A DNA stretch of 64,000 nt from an uncultured Lachnospiraceae bacterium (GCA_944383265.1 CALWOX010000001.1:62001-126000), one strand, 5' to 3'; counted from the stretch's first letter, positions 1 through 9,132 are shown. Translations and numbers: made by a program. The notes: a model not told the origin generated them from the letters alone.

Positions 1-1254
1 GACGGGTATATCATCCAGGTGGACACCGCCGACATTGAATTTGCCTGGACCCGCCGCCACGCCATCGACAAGGGAACGAACCTGGGCCGGCACCTCATCC
101 AGGCGTTTGAGCCTGGGGAGGTCACACCGGAGGAAGCCCACCGGATCGGCATGGAGCTGGCGCGGGAGGTCCTGGGCGGCAAATATGAATTTGTCCTCAC
201 CACCCACATAGACAGGGATCATGTCCATAATCACCTGATTTTCAATGCGGTCAGTTTCCAGGATTACCGGCACTACCACTCCAACAAGAGAAGCTACCAT
301 GAGATCCGTTGCACCAGCGACCGTATCTGCAAAGAACATGGCCTGTCCGTCATCGTCCCCGGCCGGGACAAGGGCAAGAGCTACATCGAGCACCAGGCGG
401 AACAGAACGGCACCAGCTACAAGGCGAAGCTGCGCTCCGCCATCGACCGGCTCCTGCCCGGCTGCGCCGACCTGGAGGACCTGCTCCGTCGGCTCCAGCG
501 GGAAGGATACGAATTGAAACGGGGCAAGTACATCTCCGCCAGGGCTCCGGGCCAGGAGCGGTTCACCCGATTGAAGACCCTGGGCGCCGACTACGCCGAG
601 GAGGCACTGACCGCCCGGATCGCCGGCAGGCCCAGGCCCTCCCGCCAGCCGCAACAGCGCACCGGGAAGCCCAGCCTGCTCATCGACATCCAGAACAATC
701 TCAAAGCCCAGCAGAGCGCCGGCTACAAGCATTGGGCGACTATCGAGAATTTGAAACGGGCCGCGGAAACACTGAACTTCCTGACAGAGCATGGCATAGA
801 AAGTTTAGAGGACCTGTCCGAGCAGTGTGATGGGGCGGCAGCCGCTACCGCCAGGGTGAAGGCCGACCTCCGGGCGACGGAGAAGGAAATGGAGCGGCTG
901 ACGCTCACTATGAAGCACGCCGCCACCTACCGCCAGCTCCGACCCCTGTATGAAGAATACCGCCAGTCCAAGGATAAGGAGAAGTTCCTCCGGGGGCATG
1001 AGGGCGAGATCATCCTGTTTGAGGCGGCGGCAAGAGAGCTGAAACGCCTGGACGCCGTACCCCTGCCCGCCACCAAGCGGCTCCGGGCCGAGATGGACGA
1101 GCTCACCGCCAGGCGGACCGCTCTGCAATCGGAATATCGAAAGGCACAGCAGAAAGAACGGGAGTACGATACCCTTAGTCAAAACGTCAGCATGTTGCTT
1201 GAACAGCCAAAGGATATTGTACTCCCGAAGGAAAAAACGAATGAACTTGAATAG
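1..1254 (+). CDS. MOBP-type relaxase of a conjugative element (5' partial)
   Basis: The relaxase nicks the origin of transfer and leads the strand during conjugation. The reading frame is open from base 1, so the N-terminus, including the catalytic tyrosine region, lies outside the window; the GTG at 19 is not the real start. Visible are the relaxase core with the metal-binding histidine cluster HIDRDHVHNHLIF near codon 68, the SNKRSYHEIR block and the GRDKGKSYIEHQ block. A charged, coiled-coil-rich C-terminus follows (roughly the last 200 residues). The protein resembles relaxases of Tn1549-like elements of gut Firmicutes. It converges with the ABC exporter gene 9 bases downstream. High GC matches the element, not the chromosome to the right. 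Confidence 0.9.
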   Translation, partial: DGYIIQVDTADIEFAWTRRHAIDKGTNLGRHLIQAFEPGEVTPEEAHRIGMELAREVLGGKYEFVLTTHIDRDHVHNHLIFNAVSFQDYRHYHSNKRSYHEIRCTSDRICKEHGLSVIVPGRDKGKSYIEHQAEQNGTSYKAKLRSAIDRLLPGCADLEDLLRRLQREGYELKRGKYISARAPGQERFTRLKTLGADYAEEALTARIAGRPRPSRQPQQRTGKPSLLIDIQNNLKAQQSAGYKHWATIENLKRAAETLNFLTEHGIESLEDLSEQCDGAAAATARVKADLRATEKEMERLTLTMKHAATYRQLRPLYEEYRQSKDKEKFLRGHEGEIILFEAAARELKRLDAVPLPATKRLRAEMDELTARRTALQSEYRKAQQKEREYDTLSQNVSMLLEQPKDIVLPKEKTNELE

Positions 1255-1263
1255 ACGAAATAA

Positions 1264-3006
1264 TTAGCCCAGTTGCCAACGGGCGCTCTCACTCTGGAGT
1301 TCCACCATACGGCGGTAGAGACCTCCGCGTTCCATCAGCTCCACAGGCGTACCCTGCTCGGCCACACGGCCGTTTTCCAGCACTACGATGTGGTCGGCAC
1401 CCGCCACGGTGCGCATCCGGTGGGCAATAACCAGCACCGTCTTGCCTGCCAGCAGGCGGGAGAGCGCACCCTGCACCTTTGTCTCGTTTTCCACATCCAG
1501 GCTGGCAGTGGCCTCGTCCAGCAGGACGATGGGGGCGTTCTTCAAAAGCGCCCGGGCGATGGAGATGCGCTGTCGCTCTCCGCCGGAGAGTTTTGCGCCG
1601 TTTTCCCCGATGGGAGTATTATATCCCTGGGGCAGGCGGCAGATGAACTCCCCGCAGTTGGCGGCCTCGGCCGCGGCCCGCACTTCCTCGTCGGTGGCGC
1701 CTCGCTTGCCCAGACGGATATTCTCCATCACCGTGTCGTCAAAGAGCACCACATCCTGAAACACCATAGAGTAATCGGTCAGCAAGGCCTCCGGGTCCAC
1801 CGTGGAGATGTCCACGCCACCTACCTTGATGCGTCCCTCTGTTACATCCCACAGCCGGGCAGCCAGTCGGGCGCAGGTACTCTTACCGGACCCGGAAGGA
1901 CCCACCAGGGCAGTCACTTCGCCCTCCCGGGCGGTAAAGCTCACGCCGTCCAGCACTTTTTTTTTGTCATAGGCAAACCCCACATGGTCGAACTCAATAT
2001 CATGGCCCTTGGGCTGAAACACCTCTGCACCCTCAGCCGTAGGGGTGTCGTAGATCTCGTTCATGCGGTCGGCGGATACTTGGGACACAAACATCTCAGC
2101 GATGAGAGCCAGGCTCTGGTCAAAAGGCGCATACACGCGGGTAATAACCAGCAGGAACAAAAACAGTAGCATGAAGTCGATTTGCCCGGAAAGAATCAGG
2201 CTGGCTCCCACCAGAATGGTGGTGGCTACCCCCAGACGCATGATAACGCTGGCCGCATTGACGAAGATGCCGGTCCCCAGCTCACCCTGGATGGTGACCT
2301 TCTCATGGTCGTCGATCTTCTGATTGAGCCCGGCCAAATAGCGCTCCTCCTGATTGGTGGCGCGGATCTCCCGGACATTTTCCAGGGCTTCCTGAATTCC
2401 GTCGGAGACACGGATCGCGGCTTTTTTCGTCCGCTCGGAGGTCCGGGCGGAAATCCTCCGGGTACCGAACAACAGACCGAAGGCCACCGGCACACCCCAC
2501 AGGCAGGCGATGGCCAGCCGCCAGTCATACACCAGCAGGCACACTGCGATAATCGCCGTGGAGAGATAGGCCCCGTACAGATAGCCCAGCACATGGGACC
2601 AGACATGTTCCATGCGGTTCACATCGCCCATAATGGTCTCGGTCAGATCCGCCAGATTCCGCTTGCCGAAGTAGCCCAAAGGCAGTTTGCGCAGCCGCTC
2701 CGCCAGACTGAGCCGGGTAGATTTCACCTCGTTATAGACCAGTCCATAGGTGGCGTAGTACTGCTGAAGATGAGTCACAAAGGAAAGAATCAGGAATACA
2801 ACCACCAGCCCGAGTAGGAGGGCTGCGTTGGGCAGCGGCTGGTCGTCTGTAAAGGTTCCCATCAGGCCGTACATCAGCAGATACAGGATGCTCATGCCGC
2901 CCATGACGACAAGGTTGACGATGACCGTCCAGAAGGCTCCCTTTTTGACATTTTTTACGCCCTGATCGGTGAGGGCGTATTTCCTCTGAAAGTTTTTGAT
3001 GAACAT
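1264..3006 (-). CDS. ABC exporter half-transporter (permease-ATPase), subunit 2
   Basis: Type IV (ABC-B-like) exporter half: an N-terminal six-helix membrane domain (about residues 25-320) followed by an ATPase domain. Walker A is GPSGSGKST, the signature is LSGGERQRISIARAL, and Walker B is IVLLDEATASLD. It presumably pairs with the gene just upstream (16-base gap) as a heterodimer. The start at 3006 (MFIKNFQRKY) is preferred over the longer reading frame because a GAGAGAGGGG ribosome site precedes it and the extra N-terminus would overlap the upstream gene. The neighbouring TetR gene and the RGTTAG dyad at 4836 suggest induction by a toxic compound or metal status. The substrate is unknown; siderophore, heme or drug export are all possible. 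Confidence 0.88.
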   Translation of the reverse strand: MFIKNFQRKYALTDQGVKNVKKGAFWTVIVNLVVMGGMSILYLLMYGLMGTFTDDQPLPNAALLLGLVVVFLILSFVTHLQQYYATYGLVYNEVKSTRLSLAERLRKLPLGYFGKRNLADLTETIMGDVNRMEHVWSHVLGYLYGAYLSTAIIAVCLLVYDWRLAIACLWGVPVAFGLLFGTRRISARTSERTKKAAIRVSDGIQEALENVREIRATNQEERYLAGLNQKIDDHEKVTIQGELGTGIFVNAASVIMRLGVATTILVGASLILSGQIDFMLLFLFLLVITRVYAPFDQSLALIAEMFVSQVSADRMNEIYDTPTAEGAEVFQPKGHDIEFDHVGFAYDKKKVLDGVSFTAREGEVTALVGPSGSGKSTCARLAARLWDVTEGRIKVGGVDISTVDPEALLTDYSMVFQDVVLFDDTVMENIRLGKRGATDEEVRAAAEAANCGEFICRLPQGYNTPIGENGAKLSGGERQRISIARALLKNAPIVLLDEATASLDVENETKVQGALSRLLAGKTVLVIAHRMRTVAGADHIVVLENGRVAEQGTPVELMERGGLYRRMVELQSESARWQLG

Positions 3007-3022
3007 ATTCTTCACCCCTCTC

Positions 3023-4816
3023 TCACTGTTCGCTGGTGATCTTCCACTGGACTGCTTTGTTGTAATCCGCCCACATCCGGGCATAGAGGCCACCGGCGGC
3101 AGTCAGCTCCTGATGGGAGCCCTGCTCCACGATACGTCCCTCCTCCAGCACCAGAATCTTGTCCGCACCGACCACAGTAGACAGACGGTGGGCAATCATG
3201 ATAACGGTGCGGCCACGGGTCAACTCGGTAAACGCCTTTTGGATTAACGCCTCGTTCTCAGGGTCAGCAAAGGCGGTGGCTTCATCGAGAACCACGATGG
3301 ATGCATCCTTCAGGATGGCCCGGGCCAAGGCAATGCGCTGCTGCTCGCCGCCGGAAAGATAAGTCCCCTCGGAGCCGATCAGGGTGTCCATGCCCTGGGG
3401 CAGTTTCTCCAGAATGTCCTCACACTGGGCGGCCTTCAACGCCGAGAGCACCTGCTCCCGGGTGGCGTTGGGACGGGCAGCCCGGACATTCTCCAAAATG
3501 GAGGCTTTGAATAGGCGGCTGTTCTGGAACACAAAGGCGATTTGATCCATGAGCACATGGGGATCGATCTGCCGCACATCCACGCCGCCCACCTTCACTA
3601 CGCCAGAGGTGGCGTCCCAGAAGCGAGGGATCAGACTGGCAGCGGTTGTCTTGCCGCCGCCGGAGGGTCCTACCAGGGCTACGGTCTGTCCCGGCTCCGC
3701 TGTGAAGGACACATGGGAGAGGGCGGAGGTCTGGGCTCCGTCGTAAGTAAAGCTCACATCTTCAAATTCTACACGGCTGCTTCCGGGGGATTGAGGGTGT
3801 TCAGGCACTTTCAGTTCCGGGGCGCACATGACCTGGTCAATGCGCCCCAGCGCAGTACTGGCCAGCATCATACCGGATGCGGCAAACATGATCTTGGCAA
3901 GCGCGGTGGAAATGATGGCGGAGAACACTGCGTAAAAGGCGAAGTTTGTAATAAATCCCGCAAAGTCACCGCCGGCCAGAGCGCCGGGAGCCAGGAAAAG
4001 AGCCGCAGGCACCAGGAACACAAAAGCGCCCTCGGTAAAGGTCAGATTGATGGACTGGGGCACACGGCACACATCGCCCTGATAGTGCTCCGCTTTGGAA
4101 CTGTAATCCTCAATGGCCTCCTGAAAGGCTTTGAAGGAATAAACGGTCTGCTGGAAAATCTTGACCACCGGTATGCCTCGGACATACTCGGTGCCCGCCT
4201 TGGTCATGCGATCCTGGGCTGCCTGATACTCTGTCATCAGTTTGGCATTTTTGCCGCCCATCATAGAGAACATGGCAATCATGGAAATCACCGCCGCCAG
4301 CAGGCAGGCCGCGCCCATCCGCCAGTCAAAGACGAACATCAGCACCAGCATGGACACAAACAGGGTGATGGTGCCTACGATGTCCGCCAGATTGTGGGCA
4401 AGCAGGGTCTCGGTATCGGCCGCCGCTGCATCCAGCCGTCCCCGGATGAGACCAGAGGCGTTGGAGTCGAAGAAGCCCAGAGGGGCTTTCATCACATGGG
4501 CGATGCCCTGCTTGCGGATGTTGGCCGCTGTGCGGAAGGCCGCCAGATGGGTACACATCAATCCTGCAAAGTACAAGACGATGCCGGCCACCGCAAAGGC
4601 AAACGCCAGCCAGCCGTATTGTGCGATGTCCTGCGCCCGGGTCCAGTCCGGCGCTACGGCGATCAGATCCCGGGCCACCAGCCAGATACAAATATAGGGT
4701 GCCATGCTCAACAGCATGGACACCGCCGACAGGGTCAGCCCCAGGAAGGTCAGCCCCTTGTGACTGCCTGCGTAGTCCAGCAGGACCGCGACATCACTCT
4801 TTTTCTTCTGCTTCAT
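3023..4816 (-). CDS. ABC exporter half-transporter (permease-ATPase), subunit 1
   Basis: A 597-residue fused membrane-ATPase exporter half. Six hydrophobic segments lie in residues 15-310. The nucleotide-binding domain has Walker A GPSGGGKTT, signature LSGGEQQRIALARAI and Walker B IVVLDEATAFADPENE. The residues after the Walker B glutamate (AFADPENE, not ASLD) depart from the usual D-loop, which is common in one half of heterodimeric exporters. It is the first gene of a two-gene unit with a good AAGGAGG site; the TetR gene ends 58 bases upstream. An 18-bp dyad sits in that gap (4836-4853). Cargo of the conjugative element. Confidence 0.88.
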   Translation of the reverse strand: MKQKKKSDVAVLLDYAGSHKGLTFLGLTLSAVSMLLSMAPYICIWLVARDLIAVAPDWTRAQDIAQYGWLAFAFAVAGIVLYFAGLMCTHLAAFRTAANIRKQGIAHVMKAPLGFFDSNASGLIRGRLDAAAADTETLLAHNLADIVGTITLFVSMLVLMFVFDWRMGAACLLAAVISMIAMFSMMGGKNAKLMTEYQAAQDRMTKAGTEYVRGIPVVKIFQQTVYSFKAFQEAIEDYSSKAEHYQGDVCRVPQSINLTFTEGAFVFLVPAALFLAPGALAGGDFAGFITNFAFYAVFSAIISTALAKIMFAASGMMLASTALGRIDQVMCAPELKVPEHPQSPGSSRVEFEDVSFTYDGAQTSALSHVSFTAEPGQTVALVGPSGGGKTTAASLIPRFWDATSGVVKVGGVDVRQIDPHVLMDQIAFVFQNSRLFKASILENVRAARPNATREQVLSALKAAQCEDILEKLPQGMDTLIGSEGTYLSGGEQQRIALARAILKDASIVVLDEATAFADPENEALIQKAFTELTRGRTVIMIAHRLSTVVGADKILVLEEGRIVEQGSHQELTAAGGLYARMWADYNKAVQWKITSEQ

Positions 4817-4835
4817 GGAAAAACCTCCTTCTTCA

Positions 4836-4853
4836 AGTTAGCAATAACTAACT
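4836..4853. promoter_or_regulatory. 18-bp dyad AGTTAG-N6-CTAACT, operator-like
   Basis: A perfect 6+6 inverted repeat with a 6-base spacer, lying between the TetR gene and the start of the ABC exporter pair. The same architecture (GGTTAG-N6-CTAACC) occurs at 10205-10222, in the promoter of the other end of the cargo block. The half-sites resemble DtxR/IdeR-type metal-regulator boxes, although those have a shorter spacer, so the regulator identity is inference. Confidence 0.5.
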
Positions 4854-4874
4854 AATATTCAAAAAAGATAGGGG

Positions 4875-5492
4875 TTAAGCCCCCATCAATTTCAGCCATC
4901 CGGCGGTATAGAAATCGCGGAGTTGATCCACGTCCCGCAGCGCCTGCTCCCGGGGCATATCGTGGATCACGATCTCAAAAATGCCACTCATCATCCCGCT
5001 GGCGATGATGTGACACAGAGACTGGCTCAGTTCCGGAATGTCCCGGCCCAGACGGCGGAGCACCTCCATGTATTGGAGGGTGTACTCTACCTCCACCTCC
5101 ACCATGCTGTGGAGGAAGTGCTCATAGCTGGTACCCTCTGCGCGGGTGAGGAGCAGCTTCACCGGCTCCCGGTGCTGGCAGATGTAGTCCACCATCCAGT
5201 GGACGCAGTTGCTGGATTCCTCCCCCATGTGATCTGGCTGCTGCTCCTCAGGCAGTTCGGCAAAGGAGGTCTGGGCCTCCATGAACCGCCCCATCAAAGC
5301 GGCCGCGTGCGGCTCCACGATGGAGGCAAAGAGCGCCTCCTTGCTGGAGAAGTAGCCGTAGAAGGCCCCGGTGGTTACCCCGGCGTTCTTTACGATCTGC
5401 CGCAGAGAAGCCCCTTGAAAGCCCTTGTCCAGAAATTCGGCCATGGCCGCCTCATGGATTTTTTTCAGCGTGACATTAGACTTTTCTTCCAT
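4875..5492 (-). CDS. TetR/AcrR-family transcriptional regulator
   Basis: A 205-residue repressor. The N-terminal helix-turn-helix includes ASLRQIVKNAGVTTGAFYGY, the classic TetR recognition region; the ligand-binding C-terminal domain is family-specific. The start at 5492 (MEEKSNVTLKK) follows a well-placed AAGGAG; the longer frame to 5585 would run through the promoter and the terminator. A perfect 14-bp palindrome GTGTTATATAACAC lies between the promoter and the start, so autoregulation is likely. It precedes the ABC exporter pair on the same strand and probably controls it. Confidence 0.88.
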   Translation of the reverse strand: MEEKSNVTLKKIHEAAMAEFLDKGFQGASLRQIVKNAGVTTGAFYGYFSSKEALFASIVEPHAAALMGRFMEAQTSFAELPEEQQPDHMGEESSNCVHWMVDYICQHREPVKLLLTRAEGTSYEHFLHSMVEVEVEYTLQYMEVLRRLGRDIPELSQSLCHIIASGMMSGIFEIVIHDMPREQALRDVDQLRDFYTAGWLKLMGA

Positions 5493-5511
5493 AGGCGCTC
5501 TCCTTATAATA

Positions 5512-5525
5512 GTGTTATATAACAC
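5512..5525. promoter_or_regulatory. TetR operator palindrome
   Basis: Perfect 14-bp palindrome GTGTTATATAACAC immediately downstream of the -10 box of the TetR promoter, where a bound dimer would block transcription. Assignment to the adjacent TetR protein is inference from position. Confidence 0.7.
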
Positions 5526-5529
5526 CGTT

Positions 5530-5558
5530 ATAATACGACGAAAGCGGCAGTTTGTCAA
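5530..5558 (-). promoter_or_regulatory. Sigma-70-type promoter of the tetR-ABC unit
   Basis: On the minus strand TTGACA (5558-5553) is followed by a 17-base spacer and TATTAT (5535-5530). It drives the TetR gene and probably the ABC pair. Confidence 0.75.
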
Positions 5559-5568
5559 GTGGAATACG

Positions 5569-5594
5569 AAAAAAGCCCGGCGCATACGCGCCGG
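5569..5594 (-). terminator. Rho-independent terminator after the P-type ATPase gene
   Basis: Stem CCGGCGC/GCGCCGG with a 4-base loop, followed on the minus strand by one C and six T residues. It lies 16 bases past the ATPase stop and separates it from the TetR promoter. Confidence 0.8.
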
Positions 5595-5609
5595 ACTCTG
5601 TCAGGAAAC

Positions 5610-7697
5610 TTAATCTTGCTTTTTCTGGGGCAGGGCAGTCATACTGTGGAGGCTTACGCCAAGAGTAGACAGGTTGTGGAGCATGGCGGAGGTGGTTGGA
5701 GGCAGAATGCCCGTCACGCCAAGACCGATGAGCGCCCCGTTGAACCCGATGACAAAGCGGTAGTTATTCCGGATGCGGCGCATCAGGGCCATGGCCAGCT
5801 GCCGCAGGCGCACCAGCTCCCACAGGCTGTCGGCGGCAATGGTGATGTCGGCGATCTCCCTGGCGATGGCCGCACCGTCGCTGATGGCGATGCCGGCATC
5901 CGCCTCGGAGAGGGCCGGAGAGTCGTTGATGCCGTCTCCCACCATAAGGACAGTATGCCCTTCCTTCCGCAAAGCGGCCACATACTCCGCCTTGTCCGCC
6001 GGCAGCACCCCGGCCCGAAAGGCATCCACCCCGAGCTGTTCCGCGATGGCAGCGGCGGTACGGGGGCTGTCCCCGGTGAGCATGACGGCATTCCGCACAC
6101 CCAAGACTCGCAGGGCGGAGAGCACCTCCCGTGCCTCCTCCCGCAGAGGATCGGAGATGCAGATCACGGCGGAGAGCACCCCATTGATGGCAAGATAGAG
6201 CTGGGAATACTCCGGGGGCAGCGCGTCGAACTTGGCCCGCTCCTCCTCCGGAATCACGCACTTCTCATCCTCGAAGATGAAGTGGGCGCTGCCGATGCGC
6301 ACCTGCTCTCCATCCACTGAACTGGCAATGCCGTGGGCCACCAGGTACTTCACCTTGGCGTGGCGCTCCTCGTGGTGCAAGCCCCGGCGTTTGGCCTCCT
6401 CCACTACGGCGTTGGCCATGGAGTGGGGGAAGTGCTCCTCCAAACAGGCGGCCAGACGGAGCATTTCATTCTCTATTTTTCCGTTGAAGGTAAAAATCTT
6501 TGCCACCCGGGGGCAGGCGTGGGTGAGGGTGCCGGTCTTGTCAAAGACGATGGTATCCGCTTTCGCCACCGCCTCCAGGAATTTTCCGCCCTTGACGGTG
6601 ATGTGCTCCCGTCCCGCTTCTCGCATGGCGGAGAGCACCGCCAGGGGCATGGCCAGCTTTAGGGCGCAGGAGAAGTCCACCATAAGTACCGACAAGGCCC
6701 GGGTCACGTTCCGGGTGAGGGCAAGGCTCACCAGGCTGCCGGCAAAGGTATAGGGCACCAGTTTGTCCGCCAAGTTGGACGCTTTGGCTTCGGCGGCAGA
6801 CTTCATCTGCTCAGACCGCTGGATCATCTCCACAATCTGGTCATAGCGGCTCTGGCCGGTGGCCTGCTTCACCTCCAGGACACACTCTCCCTCCTCCACT
6901 ACGGTGCCGGCGTACACCGCGCCGCCGCGCCGCTTGGCCACGGGGACGGACTCGCCGGTGAGGGACGCCTGGTTGACGGTGATCTCCCCCTCCTCCACCA
7001 CGCCGTCCAGGGGGATGACGCTTCCGGCTCGAACCACGACCCGGTCGCCGGGTCTGATCTGGCCGATGGAGGTGAGCACTTCACCAGCCTCGGTTTTCAG
7101 CCACACCCGATCCACATGGAGAGACAGGCTCTCTGCCAGGTCGGCTACGGATTTCTTCCGAGTCCAATCCTCCAGCAGTTCACCGATCTCCAATAAAAAC
7201 ATGACAGTGCCGGCAGTACCGAAGTCCCTGCGGCAGACGGAGATCCCGATGGACAACGCATCCAGCATCTCCACCTTGATCTGACGATGTCCCAGGCAGC
7301 GCAGACCTCTGTGCAGAAAGGGGATCATGTGCCAGACAATCCGGGCGATCCGCAGCGGGGCGGGCAAAAACAGGGTAGTGGCTGCTTTCACCGCCACCTT
7401 GCCCACCAGTTTCTCCTGGAACTCTCGGTTCAAAGTCCGGGTGCTGTGGCCGGGCAGGGTGACGGATGACTCCGCCCCGGCCCAAGTGAACGCACCGAGG
7501 GCGGAGAGGACGGCTTCCCGGTCTCCCGTATAGGTTACGATGACGCAGCAGGTGCGCTCATGGACCACGGCCTCCCGGGTCCAGGGCTGTCCCTTCAGCC
7601 AGGTTTCCAGCAGATCCGCCTGGCGAATGGATATATTTTTTTGGCGGAGCCGCAGACGCATCCGCCCCCGGCTCTCATGTACGATGGTTGCTTGCAT
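5610..7697 (-). CDS. P1B-type heavy-metal-transporting ATPase
   Basis: A metal-cation pump of 695 residues. An N-terminal region of about 100 residues lacks the usual CxxC metal-binding motif. The actuator motif is LTGESVPVAK, the phosphorylation motif is DKTGTLTHACP, and the hinge motif is MVGDGINDSPAL. An SCALKLAMPLA stretch occurs in the transmembrane ion path where copper and zinc pumps have CPC. This places it outside the classic CPC copper group; iron, manganese or zinc are candidate substrates. Two tiny proteins, an AraC regulator and an HMA protein lie upstream on the same strand. A terminator-like hairpin lies just before its ribosome site. Cargo of the conjugative element. Confidence 0.9.
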   Translation of the reverse strand: MQATIVHESRGRMRLRLRQKNISIRQADLLETWLKGQPWTREAVVHERTCCVIVTYTGDREAVLSALGAFTWAGAESSVTLPGHSTRTLNREFQEKLVGKVAVKAATTLFLPAPLRIARIVWHMIPFLHRGLRCLGHRQIKVEMLDALSIGISVCRRDFGTAGTVMFLLEIGELLEDWTRKKSVADLAESLSLHVDRVWLKTEAGEVLTSIGQIRPGDRVVVRAGSVIPLDGVVEEGEITVNQASLTGESVPVAKRRGGAVYAGTVVEEGECVLEVKQATGQSRYDQIVEMIQRSEQMKSAAEAKASNLADKLVPYTFAGSLVSLALTRNVTRALSVLMVDFSCALKLAMPLAVLSAMREAGREHITVKGGKFLEAVAKADTIVFDKTGTLTHACPRVAKIFTFNGKIENEMLRLAACLEEHFPHSMANAVVEEAKRRGLHHEERHAKVKYLVAHGIASSVDGEQVRIGSAHFIFEDEKCVIPEEERAKFDALPPEYSQLYLAINGVLSAVICISDPLREEAREVLSALRVLGVRNAVMLTGDSPRTAAAIAEQLGVDAFRAGVLPADKAEYVAALRKEGHTVLMVGDGINDSPALSEADAGIAISDGAAIAREIADITIAADSLWELVRLRQLAMALMRRIRNNYRFVIGFNGALIGLGVTGILPPTTSAMLHNLSTLGVSLHSMTALPQKKQD

Positions 7698-7716
7698 ACT
7701 AAATCCCTCCTCATGG

Positions 7717-7742
7717 AAAAAGGGAGCCGTTTTCCGGCTCCC
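7717..7742 (-). terminator. Attenuator-type hairpin directly before the P-type ATPase ribosome site
   Basis: GGGAGCCG/CGGCTCCC stem with a 5-base loop, followed on the minus strand by five T residues. It sits between the DUF6110-like gene and the ATPase gene, ending about 6 bases before the ribosome site. It probably lets only part of the transcripts read into the ATPase gene. Confidence 0.65.
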
Positions 7743-7753
7743 TTCCGCAATTT

Positions 7754-8017
7754 TCAGGCTTCCTGATCCTCCACCTGGGTCTCAGCTTCCTTGGCGGCTC
7801 GGGTCTCGTTGATGTCCTTTGCAGAGGCCAGGATGTCGGCGGCGTTCTCCTGCACACAGGTCACAGTTTCCATCACGCTATCCTTCATCCGCAGGCCGGC
7901 GGCGGTAATGTGAGTATAAGCTTTCTTGGCGTCTTTGCTGGTGAGCAGCTTCACGCCGACGGAGCCGAACAGAGTGCCGCCCACGAAGCAGGCCAGTCTG
8001 ACATAGTGTTTCATCAT
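7754..8017 (-). CDS. Small DUF6110-like protein
   Basis: An 87-residue protein starting MMKHYVRLACFVGGTLFGSV. It has one N-terminal hydrophobic segment, then a basic and alpha-helical region rich in Ala, Lys and Glu with an acidic tail (QVEDQEA). This fits the small DUF6110 proteins found beside P-type ATPases in gut Clostridia; the family match is from memory and its function is not known to me. The start at 8017 follows AAAGGAAAG; a much longer upstream reading of the frame runs through the next small gene and is rejected. It may be a membrane partner of the metal ATPase. Confidence 0.7.
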   Translation of the reverse strand: MMKHYVRLACFVGGTLFGSVGVKLLTSKDAKKAYTHITAAGLRMKDSVMETVTCVQENAADILASAKDINETRAAKEAETQVEDQEA

Positions 8018-8037
8018 GGAAATCTTTCCTTTCTGCT

Positions 8038-8118
8038 TTATTTGTGTTTGTAGCCCGTAATCATCACCATGACCATGCAAATCACGGCGCCCCAGGCCCA
8101 GAAGCGATGTTGTTTCAT
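8038..8118 (-). CDS. 26-residue membrane peptide (DUF6219-like)
   Basis: A very short gene starting MKQHRFWAW and ending TGYKHK, with one hydrophobic helix between basic ends. An excellent AGGAGGAG ribosome site lies 6 bases before the ATG. It sits 20 bases upstream of the DUF6110-like gene on the same strand and is probably co-transcribed with it and the P-type ATPase. Similar micro-proteins accompany this ATPase cassette in other Firmicutes; this is recollection, not a search. Being under 30 codons it is easily missed. Confidence 0.65.
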   Translation of the reverse strand: MKQHRFWAWGAVICMVMVMITGYKHK

Positions 8119-8209
8119 TGAAATCTCCTCCTGTCCGGAAACAAGCTTTTTTATGTATCTGAGTATTATAAAGGATAAACAATGATGTGTCTCACCGAAT
8201 CAGACGATG

Positions 8210-9094
8210 TTATGCCGGTTCAGACATTTTTCGATACATGGTTGGCGACATGCCATACTGCCGCCGGAAGGCGGCGGAAAACTGGCTGGCGCTGCTGTAT
8301 CCCACTGACTGGGCTACACCCAGCACGCTAAGAGAGGAGTCCCGCAGCAACTCCGCCGCACGCTCCATCCTCCGCTGCTGCAGCCAGGTGTGGACCGGCA
8401 GTCCGTACAGGCGACGGAACCCCTCCTTGAATGTAGTTGCAGAGAGGCAGGCACGGCGGCTCAAAGTTGATATGGAGAGGGGTTCGTCCAGATTCTCCTC
8501 CATATATCGGCGGGTTTCTGCCAAGGTCCGGATCATCTCCTGATCCAGCACCGGGGCCATTTCCGCCGCTGGTTCCCCCTGGGCAGATAGCAGATACAAC
8601 AGTTCCACCGACTTCCACACGCACCAGCGTGCCCGCTCGCTCCGGGGCAAACGATCCAGGTCAGCGAAGGCCGCCTGGCTCCAGCGAGAGGGCCCCTCCA
8701 CAGCGCAGCCGCCCCGGCTGACCATCCACCGCCGTACTTGATCCGTGTTCAAAGTCAAACCGCCCAGCAGGTCACAAATGGCTTTTAGACTCGCCCGGGC
8801 ACCCCGAGCGTCCACCGCCACCAGCACACCCTTTAAGCCGGTCTCCACTCTGGTATCGGTCAGATCAGAGATGTCGGTGAGGAGAAGCACCTGCCGGGTA
8901 CCTAACCTCAGAGCCGAACCATCCCGCCGGGTCAGAGTCACCATCCCGGCCAGGCAGAACAATACCTCAAAGTGCAGAGGTTCCAACCGGAGGGGCAGAG
9001 GGAATGACCTCTCGCACAGGGAGAACAGGCAGGCTCGCGCACCAGGCATCACTTGTGTCCATTCCCCCTGTTTTGACAAAAATTCTGCCAGCAT
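8210..9094 (-). CDS. AraC-family transcriptional regulator
   Basis: A 294-residue regulator. The C-terminal AraC double helix-turn-helix covers about residues 190-290, with LSISTLSRRACLSATTFKE and the family signature VAQSVGYSSASQFSAAFRR. The N-terminal 180 residues are a sensor domain of unknown ligand. It lies between the HMA protein gene and the small-protein/P-type ATPase unit, all on the minus strand. A role in activating the metal ATPase cassette is likely but inferred from position. Confidence 0.85.
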   Translation of the reverse strand: MLAEFLSKQGEWTQVMPGARACLFSLCERSFPLPLRLEPLHFEVLFCLAGMVTLTRRDGSALRLGTRQVLLLTDISDLTDTRVETGLKGVLVAVDARGARASLKAICDLLGGLTLNTDQVRRWMVSRGGCAVEGPSRWSQAAFADLDRLPRSERARWCVWKSVELLYLLSAQGEPAAEMAPVLDQEMIRTLAETRRYMEENLDEPLSISTLSRRACLSATTFKEGFRRLYGLPVHTWLQQRRMERAAELLRDSSLSVLGVAQSVGYSSASQFSAAFRRQYGMSPTMYRKMSEPA

Positions 9095-9132
9095 CCTCTT
9101 GCCTCCTCTCGATTGATCTGTGTCTCAGATAC

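Noticed and set aside
1273..2817. Long plus-strand frames opposite the ABC exporter genes
   Set aside because: They are antisense shadows of GC-rich coding sequence; the minus-strand products have complete Walker and signature motifs.
3542..4855. 437-codon plus-strand frame opposite the first ABC exporter gene
   Set aside because: His/Gly-rich composition without any domain, fully antisense to a clear exporter gene.
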